This document shows, piece after piece, positions 32,941-45,873 of a stretch of DNA of 64,000 nt (position 1 is its first letter; each line of letters starts with the position of its first letter). A program made the translations under genes and the position numbers. Origin of the DNA: Chenopodium formosanum (taxonomy: Eukaryota; Streptophyta; Magnoliopsida; Caryophyllales; Amaranthaceae); contig CM044856.1 in assembly GCA_024500155.1 (NCBI GenBank), forward strand, positions 47,492,303 through 47,556,302. The letters are read 5' to 3'. A model generated the notes under the pieces. The model did no database searches and was not told the origin of the DNA. It saw only the letters and a list, made by a program, of their open reading frames with translations.

Positions 32941-33784
32941 GATTTGTAGTAAGACGCTGCTTTCGGGATTTTCGAACAAATCCCCTTTCTTCCTCATTTT
33001 GCCGCTGCTGCTATTATTTGCTCGCGAATCGCCTCAAGCTTCAATCTACTCGTTTTTGCTCATTTCTCAACCAAATTCGCTCAAAGTTTTTGGAAATCGA
33101 AGCTTAGTTCATCTAGTTTGCTTATCTATGTATGTTTTCTTCAAAATCACTCGAATTTTGCTGAATTTTTACATGTTAACTCACGAATTTTCTGTAAGTT
33201 CAAATATTCATATTGCTTAATTTGCTTTGTTTGTCAAATTTTATGTCATTAAATTGCTAGATTATTTTTGTATAATGCCTTGGGAGTATTTTGAGACTTG
33301 TTTGACTTAATTTGGTGGAGAAACGAACAATTCACCATTGTTGAACTCCTTGAGGGTTTTGAGAACAGGGTTTTGAGAACAATCTGGGTTGTTCTTCGCG
33401 TTTTCTGCTAGCTATTCTTGTTCAATTTGTCACAATAATTAATTGTCATAGTTTTGCAAATAATTGTTTGATAGCTTGAAAATGCCATATATGCTTGAAT
33501 TGAAATCGTGCTCAGTTTTAGTACTATGTACTTTGTTTTTATTTGCAAACATAGTATCATGCGACTAGGCGAACCTTAGATATTATAGAGCCTTAATTAT
33601 TGTTAATTTTTATAATTTAGTATGGCTAGAAAATGCGGTTCTGGCTCCAGGTCTCGAGAAACTTGACGGGAGCGCGAGCCCGTGGATGAGAGCGAGGAAC
33701 CGCCCACCTCTCTTGGTCCCTTCCCTTAGTGGGATGAGCAGACCTTGTTTTTCGTTCCCAAGCACCACATTTTTGAGCGGGTGC

Positions 33785-33789
33785 AACGT
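33785..33789. repeat. Target-site duplication of element C (left copy, one mismatch)
   Basis: AACGT before the left LTR; ATCGT follows the right LTR at 47814-47818. Removing C and one copy restores an open join in the PMD frame (VQR-WIT). Confidence 0.7.
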
Positions 33790-35430
33790 TGATAGGGATA
33801 AGATAGGTCGTTAAGCTACCACCCTAACCAAATTAATCATTTATAAAGCCTAAACCTACACTAAACTAGTTAGTGGAAAGTAAAGGGTCGAACCACTAGG
33901 GAAGCACGCTAATTCAACATCAAATATCACTAATGCAAGAGTGAAAAGGGGATTGTTTTGTTGGTTTTGTTGAGTGGAACACTAAAACTACAAGTAAGCA
34001 AGAAAATGATGATTAAAATCAATAGAAAATGACGCTATAGGTTGGGGGGTTTCAAACATGATTAGAAAGAGGGAAACAATGATAGTTATCATGATGAACA
34101 TGCCAAAGAACACAAGATTCTACCTAAACAATTCATTCTCATGCAATAGTCTAGGCAAATCAATGAAAGAAGTCTATGCTAATTAGGATCATTCTCATGC
34201 ATCCTATTAGACACAAGCAAATCAAGAGAATAAAGAAGCACAATACATGAAACTCCATTTTTAACAACTCATTCTCATGCAATCATTAAAATAGAGGTGA
34301 TCTTAATCTAGTTCAAATCATTTTCATGCATTTAAACTAGAAGGCAATCAAATAAAGTGCAACAATAATCTCAAGCCATTAAAAATCATGCCTTTCATCA
34401 ATTTTAGGCATGTAATCAATCCAACTATCATCATTCATCCATCATTCAATGCATATCTTCCACCCCCTTCCCCTAGCTAAGAGTTTAGCCTAGAGAAGGG
34501 AGATTAAACATAATATCAAAACTAGAAATAAACACAAGAAACTCAAAACAAAACATGATTGAAATATATGAAATCAAGAATAACTTGATAAACTAATAAG
34601 ATAGACAAAAATAAGTAACAATAAAACAAATAAATAATATCAAAGGAAAGGAGAAGAGATTACTAAAGAAAGGATTGAAGAAAGATAAAAACTTGGATAC
34701 TTGCCTGATTGATAGAAGATTAAAGCTTGAGCAAAGTTGAATACAATAAAGGAAGCTTGAATAACAATCTATTTTCTCTCTCTAGATTAGGCTAATGTTC
34801 TATGGAATTAGTACTAAGTGTTCTTTTATTACAAAGAGTCCCATCTATATATATGTGGCTCCCTCGAAAAGAAAGAGACTTGGACAACAAGGCGCAAACA
34901 AATCGAAAGCCTGGCCGTGCGCGCCCGCACAAATGAGCTGCGCGCCCGCACAGAATATTTGTGCGCCCTCTCAGCGTAGTGCGTGGCCGCAACTTTGAGG
35001 GTACGGGGAAAATGAGCCCTGCGCACCCGCGCATCAGATGCGTGCGCTCGCACACAAGTCGCGCTAAGGTCGTGCAAACTCTCTGGTTAGGCTCTATTTC
35101 TTTAGTCTGGCTGTGCTGGTTCAGGCAGGGCTGCGCGCTCGCACAGATTCACATTTGCGCCCGCACAGAAGCCTCACAGTACCCCGCGCACAACAGTCAA
35201 CTTTGCTTCTTGATATCCTCTTTCTTTCGGCACATAATACCTACAAAATCAAAGCATGGAATTCAAAATAAAAACAGAGCGAGAAGACTAAGAGAAGGGA
35301 AGAAAAGGGAGAAAAGGAAAGAGGAAGCAAAACTAAGTAAAAATGCTTAGAAAAAGAGTGAAACAAGCGCAAATGAAGGGGGAATCCTTAGAGAAAAAGG
35401 ATAAAAGAGTGGCATAAATACCACTCATCA
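33790..35430 (-). mobile_element. 3' LTR of element C (left)
   Basis: In + orientation it begins TGATAGGGATAAG and ends CCACTCATCA. A TATA stretch (34846-34854) lies downstream (- direction) of a GCGCGCCCGCAC motif island. No coding content. Confidence 0.9.
34890..35190 (-). repeat. GCGCGCCCGCACA motif island, left LTR of C
   Basis: Repeated GTGCGCGCCCGCAC, TGCGCGCCCGCACAG, GTGCGCTCGCACA and AAGTCGCGC motifs in about 300 bp of otherwise AT-rich LTR, upstream of the TATA box. Confidence 0.75.
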
Positions 35431-37709
35431 TAATCCCCCACACTTGCCTCTTTCTTGTCCTCAATCAAGGAAAACCGGAACGAAAAGACAAACACAACAA
35501 ACATAACATGACAAGGATTTCGCAAAACCAATCAAACCTCAACGTAATGGAATGCTCAATTTGGACTCATTTGCAAATAAATGCACTAAAGAATACTTAT
35601 CTTTCTCAATTCAAGGAGGGAAAACACGTTCCAAGATGCTCAAGGCTGAAAAAGACAAACCTAAGCTAAGCGTAGAGAACTAATGATTTCATTCTCCGCC
35701 CTAGCCCCAACCATGACAGTCCGCGTTTTCTCCACTAGCTTCAATTCATCCCCTAGCTAGCTCCTCATGGTTCCTCGAGGGAACCGGAAAAAGAAAATTT
35801 TATGTGGAGTCATAAGGTCATCCCGACATCTCAACTATGCATACTCTCTCCATAGGGTTGAAATCTATCTTCCTCCACCGTTCTTTGACCACGCCCCTTT
35901 AGAATCCAAGGGTCTTAAGTAGGGTTATAATGTCATTGCTAGGGGTTATGGTTGAGAAACAATTTGAAAATTTTGGTGGCAATCCCTAAGTGAAGCGTAC
36001 GAGTGGCCATCTCTCAAGAACATCCTAAGAATTGAACCTATTCTTCAAACTTACAACCATTCGAAACAAACCCACCACATTACTTCAATATTTTTCATTT
36101 TATTCATTTTTTTTATTTTTATGCTTGGTTTTCATGAGTTTCAAGTCCTTTCACCTTTCTTGCCAAGCCTTTTTGTGTACTCTTTTCATTAATAGCCTTT
36201 CAAAACCTTATTTGAATCAAATTACACAACTTTCTTGCTCAATTTCAACATTATCAAACTTAAACCTCATAAACCAATGCTTCACTAACAACAAGGGTTG
36301 GTAGAACATAGGTCGATAGGTTTGTAATATGGCTAAGTCAAGAAAGGGTAAATAAGGCTCAAATTGGTTAGCAAGAGGGTGAATGTAAAAATGAAAACCA
36401 AATTTGTAACAAAACACAAAGAAAACAAAGAAAAATGAGAAGGAATGCCCTCTTCCTCCTCTAGAGTTATATGGTCACGATCTTGGGAGCTATACGCCAA
36501 CACAAAGATAAAGACATGCATAGTTGAGGATCCTAAGTGCCGCTCACAAGAATGATGAAGGCTGGAACAAATGACGCTCACACGGGATAAGAAATATAGC
36601 AAATACTAACCAAGGGAATCCTATCCACCATAGAGAGCAACACCATCTTACCACTTTCCCGTGAACTAGGGGTTCAAACGTCCTAAAAAGTTCTAAATCG
36701 GGCTACCTTAGCTTACAATGTGTCAAACTCAACCTAAAGCATTCTCAAACCGTGCAAACCCTCATCAATTAGGAAGATAAGCATTCAAAGACACATCGAG
36801 GCAAACCAATCCAAATGAGTGAGCAAATTGCACATCAAAAATCATTTTAAATTGTCATAATTATGCTTCTAACACAAAAAGGGGAAAACAAAACAAAAGA
36901 AAGAGGAAGAAATCAAAAGGGTTCATATGCGAGGCATATAATTCAATTAAATCCTAATCATCATACAAGTTATCGTTCGATAACAACATCAACGATCCCA
37001 GGTTCCATAGAACCAAAAGCATACATCCTCTAACCATTCAACTTCTTCCTAAGCTAAACCTAAGCTAAACACCCAAGGAAAAAGAAAATAAAAGAGAGGA
37101 AAGGTCTCACCAAATGCCGCTTGAAATTAAGACAAGATAAATTATGCAATCTCACCGAGGGGGGCTCGAATTGCCCTTTGACTTCCTTTATCTCCATTTC
37201 CAAGCTTCAAAAGTAATCCAAAGTGAAAGAAACGACTGAAATTAAACAAAAATAAAATAAAAAATTAAAAATCAAAGAAAGAAACTAAGAATTTAAACAA
37301 AATGAAGAGATAGAAATAAAATAAAATAAACTTAAAGAAATTTGGATTAAGGGAAGTTTGGACTATCGAGAATTTGGATTTTTCCTCATGGGAGCACCAT
37401 CAACTACACAAACACTTGAAAATTCATTACCAAACACTTATCAAAATCACCTAGGGACATAATCATCACAATAAAGCAGATAAATCAACATCAAAACAAG
37501 ATAAAGCCAACCGAACCATGAGAGCTCTACCACCTACAATGAAATCCCCCCACACTAGCATGAAGACAAGCCTTTCCCCACACTATAAAAAAAAACATCC
37601 CTTTGCCTCTTACGCACCCCCCCACACTAAAATAATGCACCGTCCGCGGTGCGCCAAATTAAAAAAACATTGGGAGGAGACAAAGGGGAGAAATAAAGAA
37701 CACGAGGGG
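35431..37709 (-). other. 3' UTR of element C with polypurine tract
   Basis: No gene. The PPT (AAGTGTGGGGGATTA on -) abuts the LTR at 35431-35446. Further PPT-like GTGTGGGG runs are near 37546, 37577 and 37618. Otherwise AT-rich. Confidence 0.7.
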
Positions 37710-39333
37710 CTAGTGGCCACTAGCGCCGGCTTCGTCATCATCTCCATCATCCTCGGTGTCGTAATAGAAACCGTCCGGAGGGATGCCGTGAGGGTCCTTA
37801 CCACCGGAGTAACCCGGAGGCCAACCATAGTGACCTGGGAAGAGGTCTTGTTGCCATTGAGGCAACGAGTCAAATGGGGCGGGAAGCTTAAGAGGGGAAG
37901 GGTGGGTAGGATCGACATATGGATAGTTAGGGTCACCTTGAAAATCGCTCCCCCCGGGGGCACGATAATCGTACCCGATTTTTATTGGGTAGTCTACCCG
38001 GGGAACACCGTGGGAGGAGGGCCCTTGCCAATAGGGCCAAGTAGGTTGTGATCCCTGCCACCTAGGGACCGGCCCTTGGGGCCAATAGGGGTAGTTTACC
38101 GGGGGGGTTACCTCACCCCTATCCACGGCCACACCATAAAGAGCTTGGGTTTGCAAAAACATACCCTGCTGGTTCTCCATTATGCTTTGCATGCCAAGTT
38201 GCATGCTCATCATTTGTTGTTGTTGTTGTTGTTGTTGCTGCTGTTGTTGCTGTTGTTGTTGTTCCTATGTTGTTGTTGTTGCTGTTGGCCGACTTCCATA
38301 TTCCTTAAGCCACCCAGAGCGGTGGGTAGCACACCATTATCTCGCGGAATCTTCCATACATTCCTTGCATTCCGCTCCAGGGATGTACGGCTGGGGTATG
38401 GAAAGATACAATGGTGCTCTCTGTCAACTATTTAGGCATGAAAATTGTTGGCATCTGAAGTTCCTTGGAGGAACCCGAATCTTCTCAACTGCTGTATGTC
38501 GATGAATAGATCTTTGTCGGCCCCAACTTCAGTTCACGAGGGGAAGAAGCGTTCATAGTTGAGCTTCTTGGCAATCCTTGTAATCATCCCATCGAGGGCA
38601 ATTTCTCCTGTCTTGTGGCCCGACTTGACTGCCTCGCTGCACAAGACGAACCAATACCCCATATTGAGCCGCCCTTTCAATTCCTCCCTAGTGGCTACAC
38701 ACAAAGTAAATAGCTCCTCATGCGAGAGCTTGCTCAAGTCCTGCTTGCTAAACAGCACAAACCCCAAAATGCGGTGTAGAATACGAAGCACAGGGTGGAT
38801 AATATGGTTGGCCACCAAATACCTGGTGTTGAACTCTTCAAAGTCGGTAATCGTTTGCCACCATGTAAATGCATCGTACTAAGGGAACAGGCTCAACGAA
38901 AGGGCAAGGAGGTCCGCCTCAAGGTTCAAATCCAACAATACATTAAGATCACTCAGAGTCATAGAGTGCCGGTAGTTGAACAGTTGAAAGGAAATTTGGA
39001 AGTCGTTCCCAAGAGGCTCTTTTTCGAAAGAGGCCAAGAATTCGAAGGTTGGCTTCTTATAAGTTCGGTATTGATGTTTGATGAACTCACTCATCCCTAA
39101 GTTATCAACGAGCGACCTTATATCGTCGTCAATCCCTAAAGCTCTCATGGAGCGTTGATCATAGTGTCGGGAGGGATTTAACTTTCGGTCGTGAAGGTCG
39201 TTGAAGAACGTAGCATGGACCTTGTTCAAAAATCTTAATCTAGGGGAACATTAGGTCCTTGAGCTTGAGTTTGTTGGGTACTTGGTTCTTCAACCGTTAA
39301 CCTGAGCTCCTTTCTGCTCTTTCTTTTTCTCAT
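37710..39333 (-). pseudogene. Extra ORF of Athila element C (PF03078-like)
   Basis: Starts at 39333 with MRKRKSRKELRLTVEEPS, a basic then acidic N-terminus. The 39229-38879 block has LGMSEFIKHQYRTYKKPTFE and SFQLFNYRHSMTLSDLNVLL, which matches the ATHILA ORF-1 family. 38818-38534 has IIHPVLRILHRILGFVLFS and continues the domain. After a polyQ tract (38285-38212) the C-terminus has EVTPPVNYPYW, PYVDPTHPSPLKLPAPF and GHYGWPPGYSGG, ending in an acidic EDDGDDDEAGASGH tail. Stops near 39243, 38880 and 38533 break it. It is separated from integrase by 1.27 kb, so it needs its own promoter or splicing. Confidence 0.75.
38212..38285 (-). repeat. (GTT)n trinucleotide repeat, polyglutamine on the coding strand
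   Basis: About 20 GTT/GCT units within the extra ORF of C. It reads as polyCys or polyLeu in the wrong frames. Confidence 0.85.
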
Positions 39334-40601
39334 TATGTTCAACCAATACAAAAAACCCAACCAAAAGGAGAACTACCTTCGAATTTAACCAACAATTGGA
39401 AAACAACAACAACAACTCAAGTCTCAACAATCAGCAAAAGGGTTAGTGCTAACAACTAACCATACAAATATAACGCCCAAGACAACAAGAATCAACAACA
39501 AAGAAGTCCATCAAAACACATTATTATAGCAAGCAATTCTCATGAAATTAGTTGCATTATCAACAATACAAACACTAAATTTCTCAACTTAATTTCATGA
39601 AAATGGCTTCCAAAACAATAGTATTAACAACAATGTCCCCAAAATTACTAAATTGCACACTAATAACCAACAAATCCCTCACAAAGAAAACCAAAATCAC
39701 ATGCAATTCACTCAAGCTAATTCATGTTTAATAACTAAAAATTTTGCATAAATAAGTGAAATTAAGTAATAAAATAGCAAAATTTAGAACTATACCACTT
39801 TGTAGAAGCTTGAACACAACTAAAAGCCTCCAAGAACACCACCTTCAATAAAGCTTGCAAACCATGAAAATTGGGGATTTTTGGGTAGTTTGGAGAGAGA
39901 AAGTGGGTGAATTTGTGAGTAGAGTGAAAGTTTTTGATGGATTTGAAAGAAAATCAATAGAATTTGTGAAAAATGGGTGAAATTTTAAAGGTTAGGGTTT
40001 GGGTTTGTGAGAAGAGAGAAGAGAGCATGAAAATTAGGTTTCGAAAATATGAGAATGAAATCGGGAAAAAGAGGGTTAAAACCCGATTTTCCTGCTCTGC
40101 GCGCGCGCACAGATGAGCTGCGCGCCCGCACACAAGTTGCGCACTAGGTCGCGCAAACTCTCTGTCTCGAACCTCAAATTTTGATTAAATTTGTGCAGGT
40201 TCTGACAGTGAACGCCCGCCCGCACTAATACCATGCGCGCCCGCACATAGGTCGCGCAGCAAGTCACGCAAACTTTCTGCCTCGAGCTTCAATTTGTGAA
40301 TAAATCTGTGCGGGTTCTGACATTGCCTGCGCGCCCGCACAGATGGCGCGCACAAGGTCGCATAGAGTAGTTTCGATTTATCCTCACATCTTCGAAATAG
40401 AAAATCCTTGTTCCTTCATCATCCAAACACCTATTAACCAAAAAGGTGAAAAAAATAATCAAATTCAAATTCAAATTTAAAAAGGGGAAAGTGAAATCGG
40501 AATATTCTAAAAAAAAAGTTTAGAAGGGAATTAGAAACTCGGGTTCCCTCTCGAGAAGCGCTTCTTTATGAGGTCACTAGCTTGACCATGAGAAAAATCC
40601 T
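39334..40601 (-). other. Spacer between integrase and extra ORF of C, with GCGCGCCCGCAC island
   Basis: AT-rich, no gene. At 40085-40370 it carries the same GTGCGCGCCCGCACA and AAGTCGCGC motif cluster as the LTRs, upstream of the extra ORF in its direction. No clear TATA box follows. Confidence 0.55.
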
Positions 40602-41918
40602 TCAAGTGGGAGGCTTGGGATCCAAAGGATCAAGCAATATACATTCAATGATACCAACTTCTTCCTTGCAAAAGTAATGCTTTAAACGATGACCATTAAC
40701 CATAAACTTGTTAACATCCGCATCTAACTCAAAGGAGCCATAAGGAGTAGTCTTTGAAATCACAAAAGGACCTGACCACTTTGACTTGAGTTTACCCAAA
40801 AACAAACGAAGCCTTGAGTTGAAAAGAAAAACCTTGTCTCCAACCTTAAAGTTATTGTTTCTAATATGTTGGTCATGCCACTTTTTGGTCTTCTCCTTAC
40901 ATAACCTTGAGCTTTCATAAGCATCATCCCTAAGCTCTTCAAGTTCATTGAGCTTCAACAATCTCTTCTCACCGTCCAAAGACAAATCCATATTAAGCTC
41001 ATTGATAGCCCACCAAGCCTTGTATTCCAATTCAACCGGCAAGTGACAAGCCTTGCCATAGACCAACCTATAAGGGGTTGTGCCGATTGGAGTCTTGTAC
41101 GTCGTCCCAAGAGCCCATAGCGTGTCATCAAGTTTGAGAGACCAATCTTTCCTTGATTTGTTCACCATCCTTTCAAGAAGATTTTTGATTTCACGATTCG
41201 AGACCTCCACTTGTCCTTGAGTTTGAGGGTGGTAAGGTAATCCAACCTTGTGATGAACGCCATACCTCTTGAGAAGAGCTTGAAATTTCTTGTTGGCGAA
41301 ATGGGAGCCTCCATCACTAATTAGCACCCTCGGAACTCCAAACCTAGGAAAGATGATCTTCTTTAGGAGCTTAAGCACAACCTTGTGATCATTGGTAGGT
41401 GAGGGTATGGCTTCAATCCATTTTGTCACATAATTGACCGCTACCAAGATATATAGATTCCCACAAGAAGAAACGAAAGGTCCCATGAAATCTACCCCCC
41501 AAACATCAAAGGGTTCCACTTCTAGAATACTTTGTTGGGGCATTTCGTCCCTCTTGGTAATGCTTCCGCTCCTTTAACATCTATCACATTGCGCAATGAA
41601 TTGGTGGGCGTCTCTATGCATTGTCGGCCACCACAATAAGGATTGAGAAATTTTTTCCACTGTTTTGTCAACACCGCCATGTCCTCCACATGGTAGTGAG
41701 TGGCAATGCTCAAGAACACGTTGAATTTCATGATCTGGAATGCGCTTCCGATAAAGGCCATCTCCACATTGCTTGAATAGGTATGGGTCATTATATTCCC
41801 AAAGTATTTTATCACCTCCTTGAAAAACTTCTTCTTTTGTTGAGAAGGGTACTCCGGGGGAACGACTCCACACGCAAGATAGTTGGCTATATCCGCGTAC
41901 CAAGGGGTAGAAGTTCAT
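40602..41918 (-). pseudogene. pol: Integrase of element C
   Basis: From 41918: zinc-binding part with HSLPCGGHGGVDKTVEKI and HQFIAQCDRC, then one stop at 41574. The 313-codon open frame 41543-40602 holds the DDE core: FDVWGVDFMGPFVSSCGN (first D), RVLISDGGSHFANKKF (second D) and TQGQVEVSNREIKNLL (E). The C-terminal part has WSGPFVISKTTPYGSFEL (GPY/F-type module) and ends in DPLDPKPPT. Apart from the N-terminal stop it is intact, so the catalytic core could still fold. It follows RNase H as in all Ty3/gypsy elements. Confidence 0.9.
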
Positions 41919-42409
41919 ACCAAAGCCATGAGAGCCTCGAATCCTATCTCATCATTAGTCAGTACATCCTCCTTGTTCTCAAATGGTAGCCTAGACAAAT
42001 AATCCGCTACATAGTTCTCCACTCCCTTCTTGTCCCTCATTTCCATGTGAAAGTCTTGGAGACAGAGAACCCAACGGATCAAGCGAGGCTTTGCTTCTTT
42101 CTTGGTCATGAGATACCGTACCGCGATGTGATCCGTGTACACGATAACTTTTGAGCATATGAGATAGGACAGAAACTTATCGAATGCAAACACTACCTCT
42201 AACATCTCTTTCTCCGTTGTTGTGTAATTCCTTTGAGCCTCATCTAGAGTCCAACTTGCGTAGTAGATGACACATGATTTTGCTTGTTTCTTTTTACCAA
42301 GAACGGCACCTACTGCAAAGTCACTAGCATCGCCCAACGGGAGAAGAAATGAGAGCTTCCTTGAGCTTACGAAACGCCTCAAGGCAAGCCTCATTAAAGT
42401 AAAAAACAA
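41915..42409 (-). pseudogene. pol: RNase H of element C
   Basis: Contains LGDASDFAVGAVLGKK (catalytic Asp, usually CDASD), YYASWTLDEAQRNYTTTEKE, VIVYTDHIAVRYL and a region ending YVADYLSRL. It degrades the RNA template. Ty3-type only; no second RNase H is present, consistent with Athila. Confidence 0.88.
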
Positions 42410-43375
42410 CCTCTTTTTTGAGTAATTCGGTCAAGGGTTTGGCGACTGAAGAAAAATCTTTGATAAACCTCCGGTAAAAATCGGAATGCCCAAGAAAAGC
42501 TCGTACTCCCGTGATGGAAGTAGGGGGGCAACTTTTCAATCACCGAAACCTTGGCTGGATCTACTTCAATGCCATTTTTTGAAACCTTATGGCCGATGAC
42601 AATGCCCTCCTCAACCATAAAATGGCACTTTTCCCAATCTAAAACAAAACTCGTCTCTTGACACCTTTTAAAAAAAATTTCAAGGTTAAAAAGACAAGTG
42701 TCAAAAGACGAGCCACCAACACTAAAATCATCCGTAAAAACCTCAATTTCTTTTTCAAGCATCTTAGAGAAAATGGAAGTCATGCATCTTTGAAAAGTAG
42801 AGGGAGCATTGCATAATTCGAATGGCATTCTTCGGTATGCAAATGCCTCATATGGACATGTGAAAGTAGTTTTTTCTTGATCACTTGGATGGATAGGGAT
42901 TTTGGAAAAATTCGGAATTACCATCAAAGAAACAAAAGAAAGAATGGTTAGAAAGCCTTTCAAGCATTTGGTCCATGAAAGGGAGAGGAAAATGATCTTT
43001 CTTGGTGTTTTTGTTCAATTTCCTATAATTAATGCACATTCTCCACCCGGTCATCGCCCGGGTGGAGATTTCCTCTCCCTTTTCATCCTTGATTATGGTC
43101 ATTCCACTCTTCTTTGGAACCACATGAACCGGGCTAACCCACTTTCTATCGGAGATAGCATAGATGATGCCCGCCTCACGTAGTTTAAAATTTCTTTCTT
43201 CACAACCTCTAGAAGGTGGGGGTTCAACCTTCTTTGAGGTTAAATGGAGGTTGAATGATCATTTTCAAGATGAATACGATGCATGCATAAAGAAGGGCTA
43301 ATACCTTTAATATCATCAATGTTATACCCTATCACATCCCTTTATTTCCTTAAAACATCAAGAAGTTTTTCCCAA
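42324..43375 (-). pseudogene. pol: Reverse transcriptase of element C
   Basis: VVPKKSGMTIIKDEKGEE and GWRMCINYRKLNKNTKKDHF (43123-42990) are followed by a frameshift near 42890. Then come YRRMPFELCNAPSTFQRCMT and the catalytic block IEVFTDDFSVGG (FTDD; Athila usually has FMDDF). The thumb has VSKNGIEVDPAKVSVIEKLP and a second frameshift near 42500. The region before 43123 is full of stops. Confidence 0.88.
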
Positions 43376-44161
43376 TTAAGACCATCTAGGGTAGCATTGA
43401 ACAATAATAGGGTATTTTCCCTCCTTATCAAGAAAAAAATATTTCAAAGAAGGGGGAAGGGGTTTGAGTTCTACCTTGGGAGGAGGCATAGAACTCTCCT
43501 CAAATTTCTCCTCCTTGGACTCAAGCTCAGTGTCAACTTGTTGTTTAACTTCCTCCTTTGAGGATTCCTCTAGTGCCATGACAAATTCTTTAGCATCTTG
43601 AGAGTGGATTTCTTCTTTGCATGTAAGGGCTTCAATCATTGGATCTTGAGGCCTCATCAAGACCCTCCCCAAGCGATCTAGCTCCTCATTTACAACATCA
43701 ACTCTATTGAATTTTTCAACCATGGGGGTCTTGAGCAACTTCGAAAATTCAAAGACAATTTTTTCATCGGCCACTTCACAAGTGATGGTGTTGTTCTTGA
43801 AATTGATGACCCGCCCCAAAGTTTTAAGAGTTTCACGTCCCAAAATCAAAGGAGTGTTAACATCTTCCTCTATATCCATCACTACAAAGTAAAAAGGCAC
43901 GTAGATGTGTCCCACTTGAATTGGAACATCCTTAAGCTCTCCACAAGGTAATTTCACCGATCGGTCGGCCAATTGAATTGTCTTCCTTGTAGGGATCATC
44001 TCAATATTGAGTTTTTGAGCAATGGATAGAGGGACTAAACTAACACTTGCTCCAAGATCGGCTAAGGCGCCCCTAGCTTCCATGTTCCCAATTTTCATCG
44101 GCAAAGTGAAACTTCCTGGGTTTTTTTTCCTTCTTGGGCATCTTATGTTGGACAAGAGCAC
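43376..44161 (-). pseudogene. pol: Protease of element C
   Basis: Retropepsin-like: ARGALADLGASVSLVPLSIA has the Athila active-site form DLGAS. PLILGRETLKTLGRVINF is the second conserved block. An acidic linker leads toward RT. Open for 261 codons. Confidence 0.8.
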
Positions 44162-44424
44162 TCACTTGATGTGGAAGGGTGATAATCTCATCATTGAGCT
44201 TCCTCTTGTTGGTGAGAATATCTTTGAGGAACTTGGAATAAGATGGCATTTGTGTTACAACTTCAAGGGAGGTTGATATGCAAATTCTTCATGACACTAA
44301 GAAATTTTCTGAACTTGTCATTCAACTTCCTCTCCGCAAGCCGACCGGGAAAAGGAATCGGTCCATCAAGATTCCTAGCCTCACTAGGAATTGAAGTTGT
44401 CTTCTCATTGTCTATCTTCTTCTT

Positions 44425-45873
44425 CTACGAACCTCCTTCTATCTCATCACCTCCCTTGTTTTCATTTACACTCTCCTCTCCTCCCTTCTTTTCCTCACTA
44501 TCCCCTTCATTTGGTCCTTCATAGGAAGTTCCCAACCTTAATGTGATGGCCTTGCATGTATCGGGTTTTGGATTGTGAGATGGGTTAGGTTGTGGTTGTC
44601 CGGGTAGAGTGGATGGTGAATTAAAAGGAGTTCTCTCGCCCAATTGAGCTAGTTGCGAATCAACCATCTTGTTGTGAGCTCTTATCTCTTGCATTTGGGC
44701 ATGCATGTCTTGGAGGAGTTGAGTTTGAGTTAGCTTCGCTTGAGGTGCTTGCTCTTGATGGTTTCTTTGAGGTGCTTGGGTTTGATTGTTGTATTGGTTG
44801 TTCCTTGGATAGCTTCCTCTTGGGTTTTGGGGTTGAGATGGGGGAGGATTTTGATATTGAGTATTGGAGTTATAGGAAGGTTGAGCTTGTTGGTTCCATT
44901 GTTGAGGTTGAGGTACAAACCCGGGTGGTGGTTGTCTCCAAGCTACTCCACCGCCGCTTCCTCTAAATCCCACTTGCCTTGTGTTGTATGCCAATACATG
45001 TTCGGGGCTTAAACCTCCACAATATGATGTATCATGGTTCGTTCCTCCCCAATTTTGACAAGAGAAAGAGTTAACTTGAGAAGAGCTTGCTCTACCACTT
45101 GAACTTGCATTCACACTCGTGTTCAATTTTGAAAGCCCTTTGTTAGTTGATCAATTTGATGTTGTAATTGATCAACTTTCTCCAATTCGTAAATACCACC
45201 TCTCTTTGGAGCGTATCTTCTTTGCCCCCCCCCCCCCAAAAGTAATTCTTTGCTACCTCTTCTATTGTGGCTTCAACTTGATTTTGAGGGATCTTGATTA
45301 ATTGACCACCCGCCCCCACATCCAAATTGGCTCTTGACATGGGCTCGAATCCGTCATAGAAAAACCGCATGAGCAACCCTTGATTGTACTCATGGTGGGG
45401 ACATGCTTGCACCAACTCTTTGAATCTCTCCCATGCTTCACCAAGACTTTCATCGGCCTCTTGCTCAAATGATGCAATTTTCCTTCTCATCTCGGCGGTC
45501 TTCTCTTCGGAGATAAAACGCTTCAAGAACTCCTTTACAACCTCCCTCCATGTTGTGAGAGAGTTAGGCTTTACTTGCTTTAGCCATTTCTTTGCTCGTC
45601 CAGTGAGAGATTGCCAAAAAAGGTGCATACGAATGTAGTCTTGACTCACTTCATTGATTTGCATCATTGCGCACAGTTCAAGGATCAGTCCAAATGTTCA
45701 ATAGGGTCCTCACTTGCACTTCCGGAAAATTGCTCCGATTGGACCATTCGAGTATATTGTGGATGGATTGAGAAGTTGGTTTCCGTGACGGGTAGCAAAA
45801 TCCCTCCTGTGAGCTCATAATCCTTCGGATTTCCGAACTCACAAAACAAGACATCATTCTCTTGTCCCGCCAT
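44425..45873 (-). pseudogene. gag: gag of element C, frameshifted
   Basis: MAGQENDVLFCEF starts at 45873. A frameshift near 45680 joins ELCAMMQINEVSQDYIRMHL, the start of the Retrotrans_gag domain (45667-45143), with LTTWREVVKEFLKRFISEEK and ESLGEAWERFKELVQACPHH. A run of 13 C at about 45224-45236 marks another shift. The C-terminal part (45126-44425) has a zinc-knuckle-like CQNWGGTNHDTSYC, where the second cysteine is Trp, then a Gln/Pro/Asn-rich tail. Sequence of the linker to protease continues to 44161. Confidence 0.85.

Noticed and set aside
34795..35350. Several overlapping frames in the left LTR of C (and 47187-47561 in the right LTR)
   Set aside because: They depend on the GC-rich repeat island, differ between the two LTR copies and have no domain.
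38182..38505. + strand frame with a run of cysteines
   Set aside because: It is the antisense of the (CAA)n polyQ tract in the Athila extra ORF.
45224..45236. Run of 13 C in gag of C considered as programmed frameshift site
   Set aside because: Gag is broken elsewhere too, and homopolymer runs are common slippage or sequencing error sites.
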